Below, piece after piece: positions 8,424 to 16,807 of a stretch of 41,002 bases of DNA; position 1 is the first letter of the stretch, and each line of letters opens with the position of its first letter. The notes beneath the pieces were generated by a model, which was not told the DNA's origin, searched no databases, and was given only the letters and a program-made list of their open reading frames with translations. Source of the stretch: Lentzea aerocolonigenes (GTDB lineage: Bacteria > Actinomycetota > Actinomycetes > Mycobacteriales > Pseudonocardiaceae); the NCBI RefSeq assembly GCF_000955955.1, contig NZ_JYJG01000222.1:1-41002 (forward strand), written 5' to 3'. The translations under genes and the position numbers were made by a program.

Positions 8424-9014
8424 GTGCGTCGCAAGGTGTCGAACCCGCTGGCCCTGGCCGTGCTGGCGTTTCTCGTGATGGGTCCCATGCACCCCTACGA
8501 GCTGGGCAAACAGCTCAAGGACACGGGCAAGGACCGCAACATCAAGTTCAACCGCGGCTCGCTCTACATGGTCGTCGAGCAGCTCAAGAAGGCCGGGTTC
8601 GTCGCCGAGCAGGAGACCGTCAAGGACACCCAACGGCCCGAGCGCACGGTCTACGCGCTCACCGACGAGGGCCGTGAGGAGCTCTACGACTGGATGCGCG
8701 AGCTCGTCCGCGACCCGGTGCACGAGTACCCGCAGTTCGGCGTGGCGCTGTCGTTGATCTCCGTGCTCGACCCGGCGGAGGCGGTGGAGCTGCTCCGATC
8801 CCGCGCCGCCGCACTGAGGAAGGACATCGACGAGACGCACGCGATGGTCGCCGAGGCAACGGGCGAGGGCGTCGAGTGGATCTTCCTCGTTGAGGAGGAC
8901 TACCGGGTCGCGGTGCTGGAAGCCGAACTGCGGCTGGTCGACAAGCTCACGGGGGAACTGGCGAAAGCCGACTACCAGCACCGGTGGCGGCAATTCTTCG
9001 GGAGGGAACAGTGA
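8424..9014 (+). CDS. PadR-family transcriptional regulator
   Basis: This regulator of 196 residues has the PadR N-terminal winged helix: NPLALAVLAFLVMGPMHPYELG, then RGSLYMVVEQLKKAGFV, and the wing with RTVYALTDEGREEL. A C-terminal Vir_Cter-like helical dimerisation domain rich in Glu/Leu/Arg follows. PadR proteins are mostly repressors released by a small aromatic or drug-like ligand. The GTG at 8424 is preferred because AAGGAGG lies 8 bases upstream; an earlier in-frame start at 8370 would place the operator repeats inside the coding region. It overlaps the monooxygenase by four bases (GTGA), so the pair is translationally coupled, and the monooxygenase is the likely regulated target. Confidence 0.9.
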   Translation: MRRKVSNPLALAVLAFLVMGPMHPYELGKQLKDTGKDRNIKFNRGSLYMVVEQLKKAGFVAEQETVKDTQRPERTVYALTDEGREELYDWMRELVRDPVHEYPQFGVALSLISVLDPAEAVELLRSRAAALRKDIDETHAMVAEATGEGVEWIFLVEEDYRVAVLEAELRLVDKLTGELAKADYQHRWRQFFGREQ

Positions 9015-10129
9015 AGGCGTTAGTCATCGGGGGCGGCATCGCGGGACCGGTCACCGCGCTCGCCCTGCGGAAGGCCGGCATCGAGTCGGTCGTCTTCGAG
9101 GCGTACGACACGACCGCGGACGGCGTCGGCGGCATGCTCACCGTGGCACCCAACGGGCTCGCCGCTCTGCAGCTCGCCGGGCTCGAACCGGACTTCGGCG
9201 AACCCTTGCGCCACATGGTGATGGCCGACGCCAAGGGCCGCACGCTGGGCAGGATCAGCGGAGACCCGAGTCGGGTCGTCACGCGCGCCGAGCTGTACCA
9301 ACGACTGCGCGAGCTGACCGTGGCGCAGCAGATCAAGGTCGAGTACGGCAAGCGCCTGGCAGACGTCACGAACGACGAAAACGGTGTCACCGCAACGTTC
9401 TCCGACGGAAGCAAAGAGACCGGCGACGTGTTGATCGGCGCCGACGGCATCCGTTCGAGAGTACGCGCGATCATCGATCCCCAAGCGCCACAACCGGAGT
9501 ACGTGGGCCTGCTCGGTTTCGGTTCGTACGCGGAGAACAGCGGCGTGCACGGCGACCCGGAGACGATGTACTTCGTGTTCGGCAGCTCGTTCCTCGGCTA
9601 CTGGGAACAACCCGACGGGACCGTGGCCTGGTTCAACAACCTCGCGGTCGAGCATCCGGACCAGGAGTCCGGGAACTGGCTGGAACGACTCCGCGAGGCG
9701 TACGGCGACGACCTGCCCGCGAAGCAACTTCTGGCGCACAGCAGTGAAGTCGTCGCAGCCGGCCCGTTGGAGATCATGCCGAGCGTCCCGCACTGGTACC
9801 GCGACCGCATGGTCCTCGTCGGTGACTCCGCCCACGCCCCGAGCGCCAGCTCCGGCCAAGGTGCCTCGCTGGCCGCCGAGTCCGCGATCCAGCTCGCCCG
9901 CTGCCTGCGCGACATCCCGGACCTGCCAACGGCTTTCGCGACCTATGAACAGCTGCGCAGGCCACGCGTCGAACGGATCGCGGCACGCGCGGCCAAGACC
10001 AACAGCGACAAGCGCGGCATGGGCCCGCTCACCCGCCTGCTGATGCCACTCGTCATGAAGACCTTCGGCGCCAAGGCTTTCACGAAGGACCAGAACTACC
10101 GCATCGACTGGGACGCGAAGGTCAGCTGA
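9011..10129 (+). CDS. FAD-dependent monooxygenase (PHBH/TetX-like)
   Basis: A group A flavin monooxygenase of 372 residues that should hydroxylate a small aromatic or drug-like molecule using FAD and NAD(P)H. It shows the FAD Rossmann motif VIGGGIAGPVTALALRKAG at the N-terminus with Glu at the strand-2 end (VVFE), the DG motif LIGADGIRSRVR (about 145-156) and the GD motif MVLVGDSAHAPSASSGQGAS (about 265-285). Length and motif order match the p-hydroxybenzoate hydroxylase/TetX family. The GTG start overlaps the padR stop. Pairing with a PadR regulator is common for inducible detoxification of phenolics or antibiotics, but the substrate cannot be named. The last 8 bases overlap the convergent Lrp gene. 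Confidence 0.88.
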   Translation: MKALVIGGGIAGPVTALALRKAGIESVVFEAYDTTADGVGGMLTVAPNGLAALQLAGLEPDFGEPLRHMVMADAKGRTLGRISGDPSRVVTRAELYQRLRELTVAQQIKVEYGKRLADVTNDENGVTATFSDGSKETGDVLIGADGIRSRVRAIIDPQAPQPEYVGLLGFGSYAENSGVHGDPETMYFVFGSSFLGYWEQPDGTVAWFNNLAVEHPDQESGNWLERLREAYGDDLPAKQLLAHSSEVVAAGPLEIMPSVPHWYRDRMVLVGDSAHAPSASSGQGASLAAESAIQLARCLRDIPDLPTAFATYEQLRRPRVERIAARAAKTNSDKRGMGPLTRLLMPLVMKTFGAKAFTKDQNYRIDWDAKVS

Positions 10130-10577
10130 GGTCGAGCAGGTCGCTGGTGTTGATGGCGATGTCCCGCAACACCAGCCGGCTGCGGATCTCCCGCACCCCG
10201 TGGTCCTGCCGCAACTGGTTGACCACCGTCTCGAACTCCGCGGGATCCACGCAGGCCATCCGGATCTGGTAGTCGTACTCCCCCGTCATCCTGGCGCCGG
10301 ACACCACCTGTGGCAGACGCTGGAGCGCCCGCTCGAACCGGCCGCGGTCCGCGTCCTCGCGCAGGCGGATGTCGCTGACCATGTTCAGGCCCCTGCCCAG
10401 CGCGGCCGGGTCGATCTCGGCCCGAAAGCCGCTGATCACGCCGGAGGTCCGCAGGCGGCGCACCCGGTCCGCCACGGTGTTGGCGGACAGCCGCACCTCC
10501 TTGCTCAGCTCGTTGTAGGACGCACGGGCGTCCCGTTCCAGCAGTCGCACCAGCTCGCGGTCGATGGCGTCCACCAC
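10122..10577 (-). CDS. Lrp/AsnC-family transcriptional regulator
   Basis: A 151-residue Lrp-type regulator. The N-terminal winged helix-turn-helix begins VDAIDRELVRLLERDARASYNELSKEV and includes SANTVADRVRRL. The C-terminal RAM/AsnC ligand-binding domain includes GARMTGEYDYQIRMACVD, the usual G-x-x-D-Y motif for effector binding at the dimer interface. Such proteins sense amino acids and commonly control a neighbouring transporter. It is divergent from the membrane protein at 10694, which is the obvious candidate target. Confidence 0.9.
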   Translation of the reverse strand: MVDAIDRELVRLLERDARASYNELSKEVRLSANTVADRVRRLRTSGVISGFRAEIDPAALGRGLNMVSDIRLREDADRGRFERALQRLPQVVSGARMTGEYDYQIRMACVDPAEFETVVNQLRQDHGVREIRSRLVLRDIAINTSDLLDLS

Positions 10578-10693
10578 TCCATCGTGAAGAACTCGGTCAA
10601 GCGAAGCAAGTGCTGAGGAAAACTCGGCAGATCCCAGCAGATGAGCAGGATTTCCGAGCCATGTTCGCCGGGATCCGTGGAAATGTGCTGACC

Positions 10694-11452
10694 ATGGAGG
10701 TTCTGCTGTTTCCGCTGGTCCTGCCCGTGTTCACCATCCCGATGCTGACAGTGGTCCAACGACGGTTCGGTCACCGCCTGGGCGGGCGACTGGCCGGTCT
10801 CCCGACGACCACTCTCCCGTTGCTGCTGGCACTGCTCATGCTCGACGGCACAGAAGCCGCAGCACACGCGGCACGAGGAATCGTCGCCGGACAGCTCGTG
10901 TTCGTCGCGTTCTGCCTCGGCTACGGGCGGCTCGGCCGGTGGGTGCGCACCCCGACGGCCGCCGTCGTGGTCGCGCTGGTCGTCGCCGCGGCGGCGTTCT
11001 CGTTCGCGGCTGACAGTTCCCCGTGGACGGCGGCAGTGGTGGCACTGGCCGCGGTGATCGCCGGACTCGTGACCTGGACAGCGCCAGGACCCGTCGAGCC
11101 CTCGCCCGCACCACGCTGGGACGCACCGGTACGCGTGCTGGTCACCGTGTCCGTGCTGGCAGGACTTGCTGTGGTGGCGCGGTTTCTCGGGCCGCAACTG
11201 GCCGGCCTGCTGTCGTGCGTCCCGGTGGTGCTGACGATCCTCGCCTCGTCGACCCACCACCGCTCGGGCTTCCCCGCCGCGGAAACCCTGGTGCGCGGCG
11301 CCTTGCGGTCCGCGCCGGCGACGTTGACGTTCGCCGTGATCACCGCCTTCGGGCTGCCCCACTTCGGGCCGATCGCACTCGGAGCGGCCCTCGCCGGACT
11401 GATCGTCACCGACCAGCTGGTGGGCCGGCTCCTCGCTCAGGTCAGCCGGTAA
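10694..11452 (+). CDS. Polytopic membrane protein, possible Lrp-controlled transporter
   Basis: An integral membrane protein of about 252 residues with eight or so hydrophobic helices and few charged loops. It contains FPLVLPVFTIPMLTVVQRRFGHRLGGRLAGLPTTTLPLLL and, in the second half, a related-looking FLGPQLAGLLSCVPVVLTIL segment, suggesting two similar halves. The repeated G-x-L-A-G-L-x-x-x-x-P feature may be an internal duplication. I do not recognise a named family. Starts at 10610, 10661, 10685 and 10694 are all in frame with weak ribosome binding sites; the ATG at 10694 places the first helix right at the N-terminus. The divergent Lrp gene hints at amino-acid efflux, but that is context only. 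Confidence 0.65.
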   Translation: MEVLLFPLVLPVFTIPMLTVVQRRFGHRLGGRLAGLPTTTLPLLLALLMLDGTEAAAHAARGIVAGQLVFVAFCLGYGRLGRWVRTPTAAVVVALVVAAAAFSFAADSSPWTAAVVALAAVIAGLVTWTAPGPVEPSPAPRWDAPVRVLVTVSVLAGLAVVARFLGPQLAGLLSCVPVVLTILASSTHHRSGFPAAETLVRGALRSAPATLTFAVITAFGLPHFGPIALGAALAGLIVTDQLVGRLLAQVSR

Positions 11453-12105
11453 CCGTGCGCGGGCCGGTTCGCCATGCCGTACCGCGGCTGCACCTCCGCC
11501 ATCCCGATGGTCACCAGGTGCTCCAGGTACCGCCGCGCACTGACCCGCGACAACCCGGCCCTGTCCCCGACCTCCTGCGCCGACAGGTCGGCCTCGCTGT
11601 CCTTCAACGCATCCGTCACCAGTCGCAAAGTAACCGCCGACAGTCCCTTGGGCAGCACCACCCGCGGACGGTGGTGCATCAACTGGTCGACGTCCGCCTG
11701 GTCCAGCACCTGACCGAGCCGTTGCACCTCGGTCCGCTGGGCCAGGTACTCGCGCATCCGATCCAGGAAAGCCGTGCGCGTGAACGGTTTCACCAGGTAG
11801 TTGTCGACACCGCGGGACATCGCCTGGCGCACGGTTTCCCGTTCCCGCGCGGCCGTCACCGCGATGACGTCCACGGGAGGTCCGCTGCGAGCACGCAACC
11901 GCGCCAGCACCTCCAGCCCCGACATGTCCGGCAGGTGGATGTCGAGCAGCACGAGGTCCGGCCGCAACGCCTCGACAGCACGCAACGCCTCACCGCCGCG
12001 GTGCGCCTCGCCGACCACCTCGAACCCCGGCATCGCCTCCAGGAACCCGCGGTGAATGGCGGCCACGGCGAAGTCGTCGTCCACGACCAGGGTCCGCACG
12101 CTCAT
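11437..12105 (-). CDS. Response regulator, CitB/DctR type
   Basis: The partner of the upstream histidine kinase (222 residues). The receiver domain shows the acidic pair VVDDD near the N-terminus, the phospho-acceptor Asp in LVLLDIHLPDMSG (about residue 54), Thr in VIAVTAAR and Lys in YLVKPF. The C-terminal half is not OmpR- or NarL-like; it carries a helix-turn-helix with SAQEVGDRAGLSRVSARRYLEHLV, as in the CitB/DcuR/DctR branch that pairs with CitA/DcuS kinases. The start at 12105 overlaps the kinase stop by ATGA. With the transporter next door, the system is expected to activate tctCBA in response to an external tricarboxylate or similar acid. Confidence 0.9.
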   Translation of the reverse strand: MSVRTLVVDDDFAVAAIHRGFLEAMPGFEVVGEAHRGGEALRAVEALRPDLVLLDIHLPDMSGLEVLARLRARSGPPVDVIAVTAARERETVRQAMSRGVDNYLVKPFTRTAFLDRMREYLAQRTEVQRLGQVLDQADVDQLMHHRPRVVLPKGLSAVTLRLVTDALKDSEADLSAQEVGDRAGLSRVSARRYLEHLVTIGMAEVQPRYGMANRPAHGYRLT

Positions 12106-13670
12106 CGGTTCCCCGTCTCCGGCAGCCACACGTCGAAGGACGCGCCGCCCATCTCCGAGTCGGTGATCGCCACGTGGCCGCTGCGACGGGTGACCACCCT
12201 CGACACCAACGCGAGTCCAATCCCCCGGTCGGCGCCCTTGGAACTGACGCCCAGGTCGAAGATCCGGCCGCGTTGCGACTCGGCCACCCCGGATCCGTCG
12301 TCGTCCACGACCATCCGCACTCCTTGTGCCGACGAACGAACCAGCACGCGCACCGTGCCACCTGTCTCCGCGGCGTCCACGGCGTTGTCCACGAGGTTGC
12401 CCAGCACGGTCAGCGCGTCGTCGCCCGCGCGGATGTCCACCGCGCTGTCCGGGTCCAGCCTCAGCTCCACGCCGCGTTCGTGCGCGGTGGAGGACTTGGC
12501 CAGCAGCAACGCCGCCAGCGCGGGATCGGCGTTGGCACCGTCGATGATGTCCGCGGTGATCGAACCCGCGCCCCCGACCCGTTCGATGTAGGCGACCGCG
12601 TCGGTGCGGCGGTCCAGCTCCAGCAGACCGCCGATGACGTGCAGGTGGTTGGAGAACTCGTGGGCCTGCGCGCGCAACACCTCGGTAACGGTGCGCTGGC
12701 CGTCCAGTTCGCGCAATGCGTCGTGCAACTCGGTTCGGTCACGCAAGGTCAGGACGACACCGACTGCCCGATCGTGCGTCTTGGCCGTCATCCGGTTCGC
12801 GACCAGCACCCGTTCCCCGGCCAGCACCAGCCGGTCCGCGAGGTCGTCCTCCGCCCGTGCCAGCTCGAGCAGACCTTCGTCGAGCACGTCCGCGGCAGGC
12901 AGCCCGGTCGGGTTCTCCGACAAACCCAGCAGCCGCAACGCCTCGTCGTTGACGAGTGCCAGCCGTTGCCGATCATCAACGGCCACCACGCCTTCGCGGA
13001 TGCCGTGCAGCATCGCGTCACGCGTTTCCAGCAGCTGTGCGATCTCGGCTGGTTCGAGCCGGAACGTCCGGCGCCGCACCAGTTGCGTGACCAGCGCGGC
13101 ACCGAGCACACCGACCAGTGCGGCGGCCGCGAGCCACCCGATCAGCTCCGGCAGGTCCTCGGCGAGGTCGTCCGCCAGCTGGCTCTCCAGGATGCCGACC
13201 GACGCCATGCCGATGATGTGTCCATCGGCCGCGCGCACCGGAACCTTGGCGCGCAACGACGTGCCGAGCGTGCCGGTCTCAGTCCCGACGAACACCTCGC
13301 CGGACAAAGCCGCCGTGGGATCCGTGGACACCCGCTCGCCGATGCGCCGGGGATCGGGATGCGCGTACCGGACGCCGTTGCGATCGGTCACCACCACGTA
13401 CGTGACCTGCGAAGCCTTGCGGATCAGCTCCGCCAGCGGCTGGATGGTCGCGGCCGGGTCGGGTGAGTCGAACGCCTGCACCACCGTCGGCAACCTGGCC
13501 ACGCTCTCCGCCACCGACAGCATCCGGTCCTTGTACGCCTCGCGGATCCGATCGCTCTGCAGCTTGGCCGCGAGCAGCCCGGCGGCACAGGTCGTCATCA
13601 GCACGATGACCACCTGCAACACCAGCAGCGAGACGCCCAGCGAGACCGACCGGCGGAACATGAGGGGCAT
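12102..13670 (-). CDS. Sensor histidine kinase, CitA/DcuS type
   Basis: A membrane-bound sensor kinase of about 522 residues. It has an N-terminal membrane helix, an extracytoplasmic Cache-like sensor (about 35-165, including YVVVTDRNGVRYAHPDPRRIG), a second membrane helix near 170-195, and a cytoplasmic PAS domain. The kinase core has the SpoOB-type H-box RAQAHEFSNHLHVIGGLLEL and an HATPase with N box GNLVDNAVDAAE, G1 DDDGSGV and G2 GIGLALVSRV. The H-E-F-x-N-x-L-H-x-I pattern is diagnostic for CitA/DcuS kinases, which bind citrate or C4-dicarboxylates outside the cell. The start is chosen at 13670; an ATG at 13661 is almost as good and no strong ribosome binding site separates them. Confidence 0.9.
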   Translation of the reverse strand: MPLMFRRSVSLGVSLLVLQVVIVLMTTCAAGLLAAKLQSDRIREAYKDRMLSVAESVARLPTVVQAFDSPDPAATIQPLAELIRKASQVTYVVVTDRNGVRYAHPDPRRIGERVSTDPTAALSGEVFVGTETGTLGTSLRAKVPVRAADGHIIGMASVGILESQLADDLAEDLPELIGWLAAAALVGVLGAALVTQLVRRRTFRLEPAEIAQLLETRDAMLHGIREGVVAVDDRQRLALVNDEALRLLGLSENPTGLPAADVLDEGLLELARAEDDLADRLVLAGERVLVANRMTAKTHDRAVGVVLTLRDRTELHDALRELDGQRTVTEVLRAQAHEFSNHLHVIGGLLELDRRTDAVAYIERVGGAGSITADIIDGANADPALAALLLAKSSTAHERGVELRLDPDSAVDIRAGDDALTVLGNLVDNAVDAAETGGTVRVLVRSSAQGVRMVVDDDGSGVAESQRGRIFDLGVSSKGADRGIGLALVSRVVTRRSGHVAITDSEMGGASFDVWLPETGNR

Positions 13671-13703
13671 TCTTACGCACCACATGTGAACTGGGTCACG
13701 AAC

Positions 13704-13730
13704 TTAACGACCAATACGTCCCTTACGACC
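13704..13730. promoter_or_regulatory. Candidate response-regulator site in the divergent kinase/tctC promoter
   Basis: Direct repeat TTAACGACC (13704-13712) and TTACGACC (13723-13730) lie about two helical turns apart in the 133-bp region between the kinase and tctC. The position and AT-richer base composition suit binding of the CitB-like regulator. Inference only. Confidence 0.4.
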
Positions 13731-13803
13731 TATGCACCGGTTTGAGACCCGCAGGTACCTAGCGTTCCCGCCCAACGTTCGCGACGAGGCGGAGGAGTGC
13801 TCG

Positions 13804-14787
13804 ATGGGTACGAGCTGGAGACGTGCGGCGGCGGTCGCGGCCGTCGGACTGGTGCTCGCGGGATGCGGTCAGGCGGCGAAGAGCTCCGGCGGCGGCAACG
13901 ACGGCATCGGCAAGCTGGAGATCATGGCACCGGCCGACCCCGGAGGCGGCTGGGACCAGACTGCGCGGGCCATGCAGACTGCCGTGTCCGGGGCGAAACT
14001 CGCCGGATCCGTGCAGGTCAGCAACGTCGGCGGCGCCGGTGGCACGGTCGGCCTGCAGAAGCTCGCCAACGAGCGGTCCGAGTCGTTCCTGATGATCACC
14101 GGCCTGGTGATGGTCGGCGCGGTCGAGACGAACAACTCGGCGGCGCGCATGGAGGAGGTCACGCCGATCGCCCGGCTGACCGCCGAGGACGAGGTGCTCG
14201 TCGTGCCCGCGGACTCGCCGTACCAGGACGTCGAGGAGCTGCTGGCCGCGATCGCGGAGAAGGGCAAGGGCGTGTCGATCACCGGCGGTTCGGCCGGCGG
14301 CACCGACCACATCCTCGCCGGGATGCTGCTCAAGGCGAAGGACATCTCCCCGGACAAGCTCAACTACGTCCCGTACTCGGGCGGTGGCGAGTCGCTGGCC
14401 GCGTTGCTCGGCAAGAAGGTCGACGCCGGGATCTCGGGCATCGGCGAGTACCGCGAGCAGATCAAGGCCGGCAAGCTGCGCGCGCTCGGCACGTCCGGCC
14501 CCAACCAGGACCCGACGCTGAAGGTGCCGACGTTCAAGGACCTCAACCTGGGCGTCGAGCTGACGAACTGGCGCGGTGTCGTGGCGCCGGGCGGGATCAA
14601 GCCGGAGGCCAAGGAGCGGCTCACGAAGCTGGTCACCGACATGCACTCCAGCCCTCAGTGGCAGGAAGAGCTGAAGAAGAAGGGCTGGACCGACACGTTC
14701 CTGAGCGGCAGCGAGTTCTCCACGTTCCTGAACAAGGAGATCGGCCGCATCCGCCCCGCGCTGCAGAACATCGGGCTCGTGAAGTGA
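13804..14787 (+). CDS. tctC: TctC-type substrate-binding lipoprotein of a tripartite tricarboxylate transporter
   Basis: The 327-residue extracytoplasmic receptor. The signal peptide ends in the lipobox LVLAGC, so it is anchored as a lipoprotein. The mature part shows the TTT/Bug family pattern: LEIMAPADPGGGWDQTARAMQ at the N-terminus (the phosphate-/carboxylate-contacting P-G-G-G-x-D loop), then NVGGAGGTVGLQKL, and the second-lobe motif GGSAGGTDHILAGMLL. The ATG at 13804 is preferred because GGAGGAG lies just upstream and the lipobox follows at normal spacing. The gene overlaps tctB by GTGA. The ligand is probably citrate or another carboxylate, judged from the CitA-like sensor. Confidence 0.9.
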   Translation: MGTSWRRAAAVAAVGLVLAGCGQAAKSSGGGNDGIGKLEIMAPADPGGGWDQTARAMQTAVSGAKLAGSVQVSNVGGAGGTVGLQKLANERSESFLMITGLVMVGAVETNNSAARMEEVTPIARLTAEDEVLVVPADSPYQDVEELLAAIAEKGKGVSITGGSAGGTDHILAGMLLKAKDISPDKLNYVPYSGGGESLAALLGKKVDAGISGIGEYREQIKAGKLRALGTSGPNQDPTLKVPTFKDLNLGVELTNWRGVVAPGGIKPEAKERLTKLVTDMHSSPQWQEELKKKGWTDTFLSGSEFSTFLNKEIGRIRPALQNIGLVK

Positions 14788-15275
14788 TTGCGGCAAAAGT
14801 CGAGGAGTACGCGTTCGGCGGTCTGGTCGCGGCGATCGGGGTCTTCACCCTGGTCGACGCGACCACGATCGTCGCGCGTGACGACAACGCGGTCGGCCCG
14901 CGTGCTTTTCCTTACGCCGTAGGGGCTTTGCTCGTCGTCACGGGCATCGCGGCGATCATCGCCACCGCCCGGGGCAAGCTCGGCCAGGCTGAAGAGGGCG
15001 AGGACGTCGACGCCGACGTCCGCACCGACTGGGTCACGGTCGCCAAGCTGGCGGCGGTGCTCATCGCGCATCTGGTGCTGATCGGACTGGTCGGCTGGCC
15101 GGTCGCGGCGGCGGTGCTGTTCTTCGGCGCGGCCTGGACGCTCGGCGCGGTGTGGTGGCGCGCGTTGCCGATCGCGGTGGTGCTGGCGTTGGTCGTGCAG
15201 GTGGTGTTCTCGTACGGGCTGGGCCTGTCGCTGCCCGCCGGGATCTTCGAAGGGGTGCCGTTCCTCGATGGGTGA
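14784..15275 (+). CDS. tctB: TctB-type small membrane subunit
   Basis: A 163-residue protein with four predicted membrane helices: an N-terminal pair around [14 protein letters not shown] and [19 protein letters not shown], a charged loop rich in Asp/Glu, then a C-terminal pair with [18 protein letters not shown]. This is the usual size and topology for the TTT small subunit. The VGPRAFPY motif after helix 1 is typical of TctB. It starts with GTG overlapping the tctC stop and overlaps tctA by 8 bases, so the three subunits are coupled. Confidence 0.88.
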   Translation: MIAAKVEEYAFGGLVAAIGVFTLVDATTIVARDDNAVGPRAFPYAVGALLVVTGIAAIIATARGKLGQAEEGEDVDADVRTDWVTVAKLAAVLIAHLVLIGLVGWPVAAAVLFFGAAWTLGAVWWRALPIAVVLALVVQVVFSYGLGLSLPAGIFEGVPFLDG

Positions 15276-16764
15276 CCTCAACGCTCTCCTGGAGGGGTTC
15301 GCGACCGCCGCGCAACCCATGTACCTGCTGTACGCGTTGCTGGGCGTCACGCTCGGCACCGCTGTCGGCGTGCTGCCGGGCATCGGACCGGCGATGACGG
15401 TGGCGTTGCTGCTGCCGTTGACCTACACGCTCGACCCGACCGCGGCGCTGATCATCTTCGCGGGCATCTACTACGGCGGCATGTACGGCGGGTCCACGAC
15501 GTCGATCCTGCTGAACACACCGGGTGAGTCGGCCTCGATCGTGACCGCCTTGGAAGGCAACAGGATGGCCCGCGCCGGACGTGGCGCGGCAGCGTTGGCC
15601 ACCGCCGCGATCGGGTCGTTCGTGGCGGGCACCATCGCGACCGTGCTGCTGACGTTGCTCGCACCGTCCATTGCGGACATCGCCGTGACTCTCGGGCCTG
15701 CTGACTACGTGGCTTTGATGGTGGTGGCGTTCACGACCGTGGCGGCGCTGCTCGGCTCGTCGCCGGTGCGCGGGCTGGCGTCGCTGGGGCTCGGGCTGTT
15801 CATCGGCCTGGTCGGCACGGACACGCTGACCGGGCAGCAGCGGTTCACGCTGGGTGTGGCGACGCTGGCCGACGGCATCGACGTGGTCGTGGTGGCGGTC
15901 GGGGTGTTCGCGGTGGGCGAGGCGCTGTACGTGGCGTCGCGGTTGCGGCACGGGCCGATCGAGGTCGTGCCGGTGGGCGGCAAGTGGATGACCCGCGAGT
16001 TCTGGGCGCGGTCGTGGAAACCGTGGCTGCGCGGTACCGCCATCGGCTTCCCGATCGGAACCGTTCCCGCCGGTGGTGCGGACGTGTCGACGTTCCTGTC
16101 GTACGCGGCAGAGAAGAAGCTCTCGAAGCGGCCGGAGGAGTTCGGGCACGGGGCGATCGAGGGCGTGGCGGGTCCGGAGGCGGCCAACAACGCCGCTGCG
16201 GCGGGTGTTCTGGTGCCGTTGCTGACGCTCGGGTTGCCGACGACCGCGACCGCCGCGGTGATCGTGGCGGCGTTCCAGAGCTACGGGATCCAGCCGGGGC
16301 CGTTGCTGTTCACGAACAACTCGGCGATGGTGTGGGCGTTGATCGCGTCGCTGTACATCGGCAACGTGATGCTGCTCGTGCTGAACCTGCCGCTGGTCAA
16401 GATCTGGGTGAAGGTGCTGCAGATCCCGCGGCCGTACCTGTACGCGGGAATCCTGTTGTTCGCCGCTTTGGGCACCTATGCGGTCAACTTCGTGGTGGAC
16501 GACCTGATCGTGCTGCTGGTGATCGGGGTGGCCGGGTTCTTCATGCGGCGGCACGGTTATCCGGTCGCGCCTCTGGTCGTGGGCATGATCCTCGGGCCGA
16601 TGGCGGAGGAACAGCTGCGCCGCACGTTGCAGATCAGCGAAGGCTCTCTCATCGCGCTGGTCGCGAGCCCGTTCGCCGCTGTCGCCTACAGCATCCTGGC
16701 CGTGATTCTGGTGGTGGCGACTGTGATGCGGTTGCGACGCAAGAAGACAGAGGTGACCGTGTAA
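15268..16764 (+). CDS. tctA: TctA-type large membrane subunit
   Basis: The 498-residue channel subunit of the tripartite tricarboxylate transporter, with about 12 helices. It carries both family signatures: [20 protein letters not shown] near the N-terminus and [20 protein letters not shown] (about residues 68-87). A second half related to the first follows, with [19 protein letters not shown] and [19 protein letters not shown]. Uptake is driven by the ion gradient rather than ATP. The complete tctCBA order, with the sensor pair divergent, is the standard arrangement in actinobacteria and proteobacteria. Confidence 0.93.
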   Translation: MGDLNALLEGFATAAQPMYLLYALLGVTLGTAVGVLPGIGPAMTVALLLPLTYTLDPTAALIIFAGIYYGGMYGGSTTSILLNTPGESASIVTALEGNRMARAGRGAAALATAAIGSFVAGTIATVLLTLLAPSIADIAVTLGPADYVALMVVAFTTVAALLGSSPVRGLASLGLGLFIGLVGTDTLTGQQRFTLGVATLADGIDVVVVAVGVFAVGEALYVASRLRHGPIEVVPVGGKWMTREFWARSWKPWLRGTAIGFPIGTVPAGGADVSTFLSYAAEKKLSKRPEEFGHGAIEGVAGPEAANNAAAAGVLVPLLTLGLPTTATAAVIVAAFQSYGIQPGPLLFTNNSAMVWALIASLYIGNVMLLVLNLPLVKIWVKVLQIPRPYLYAGILLFAALGTYAVNFVVDDLIVLLVIGVAGFFMRRHGYPVAPLVVGMILGPMAEEQLRRTLQISEGSLIALVASPFAAVAYSILAVILVVATVMRLRRKKTEVTV

Positions 16765-16807
16765 CGCTTTCGGGTCAGCGACGATCTTGGGGCGTGGGAG
16801 GACAAAG

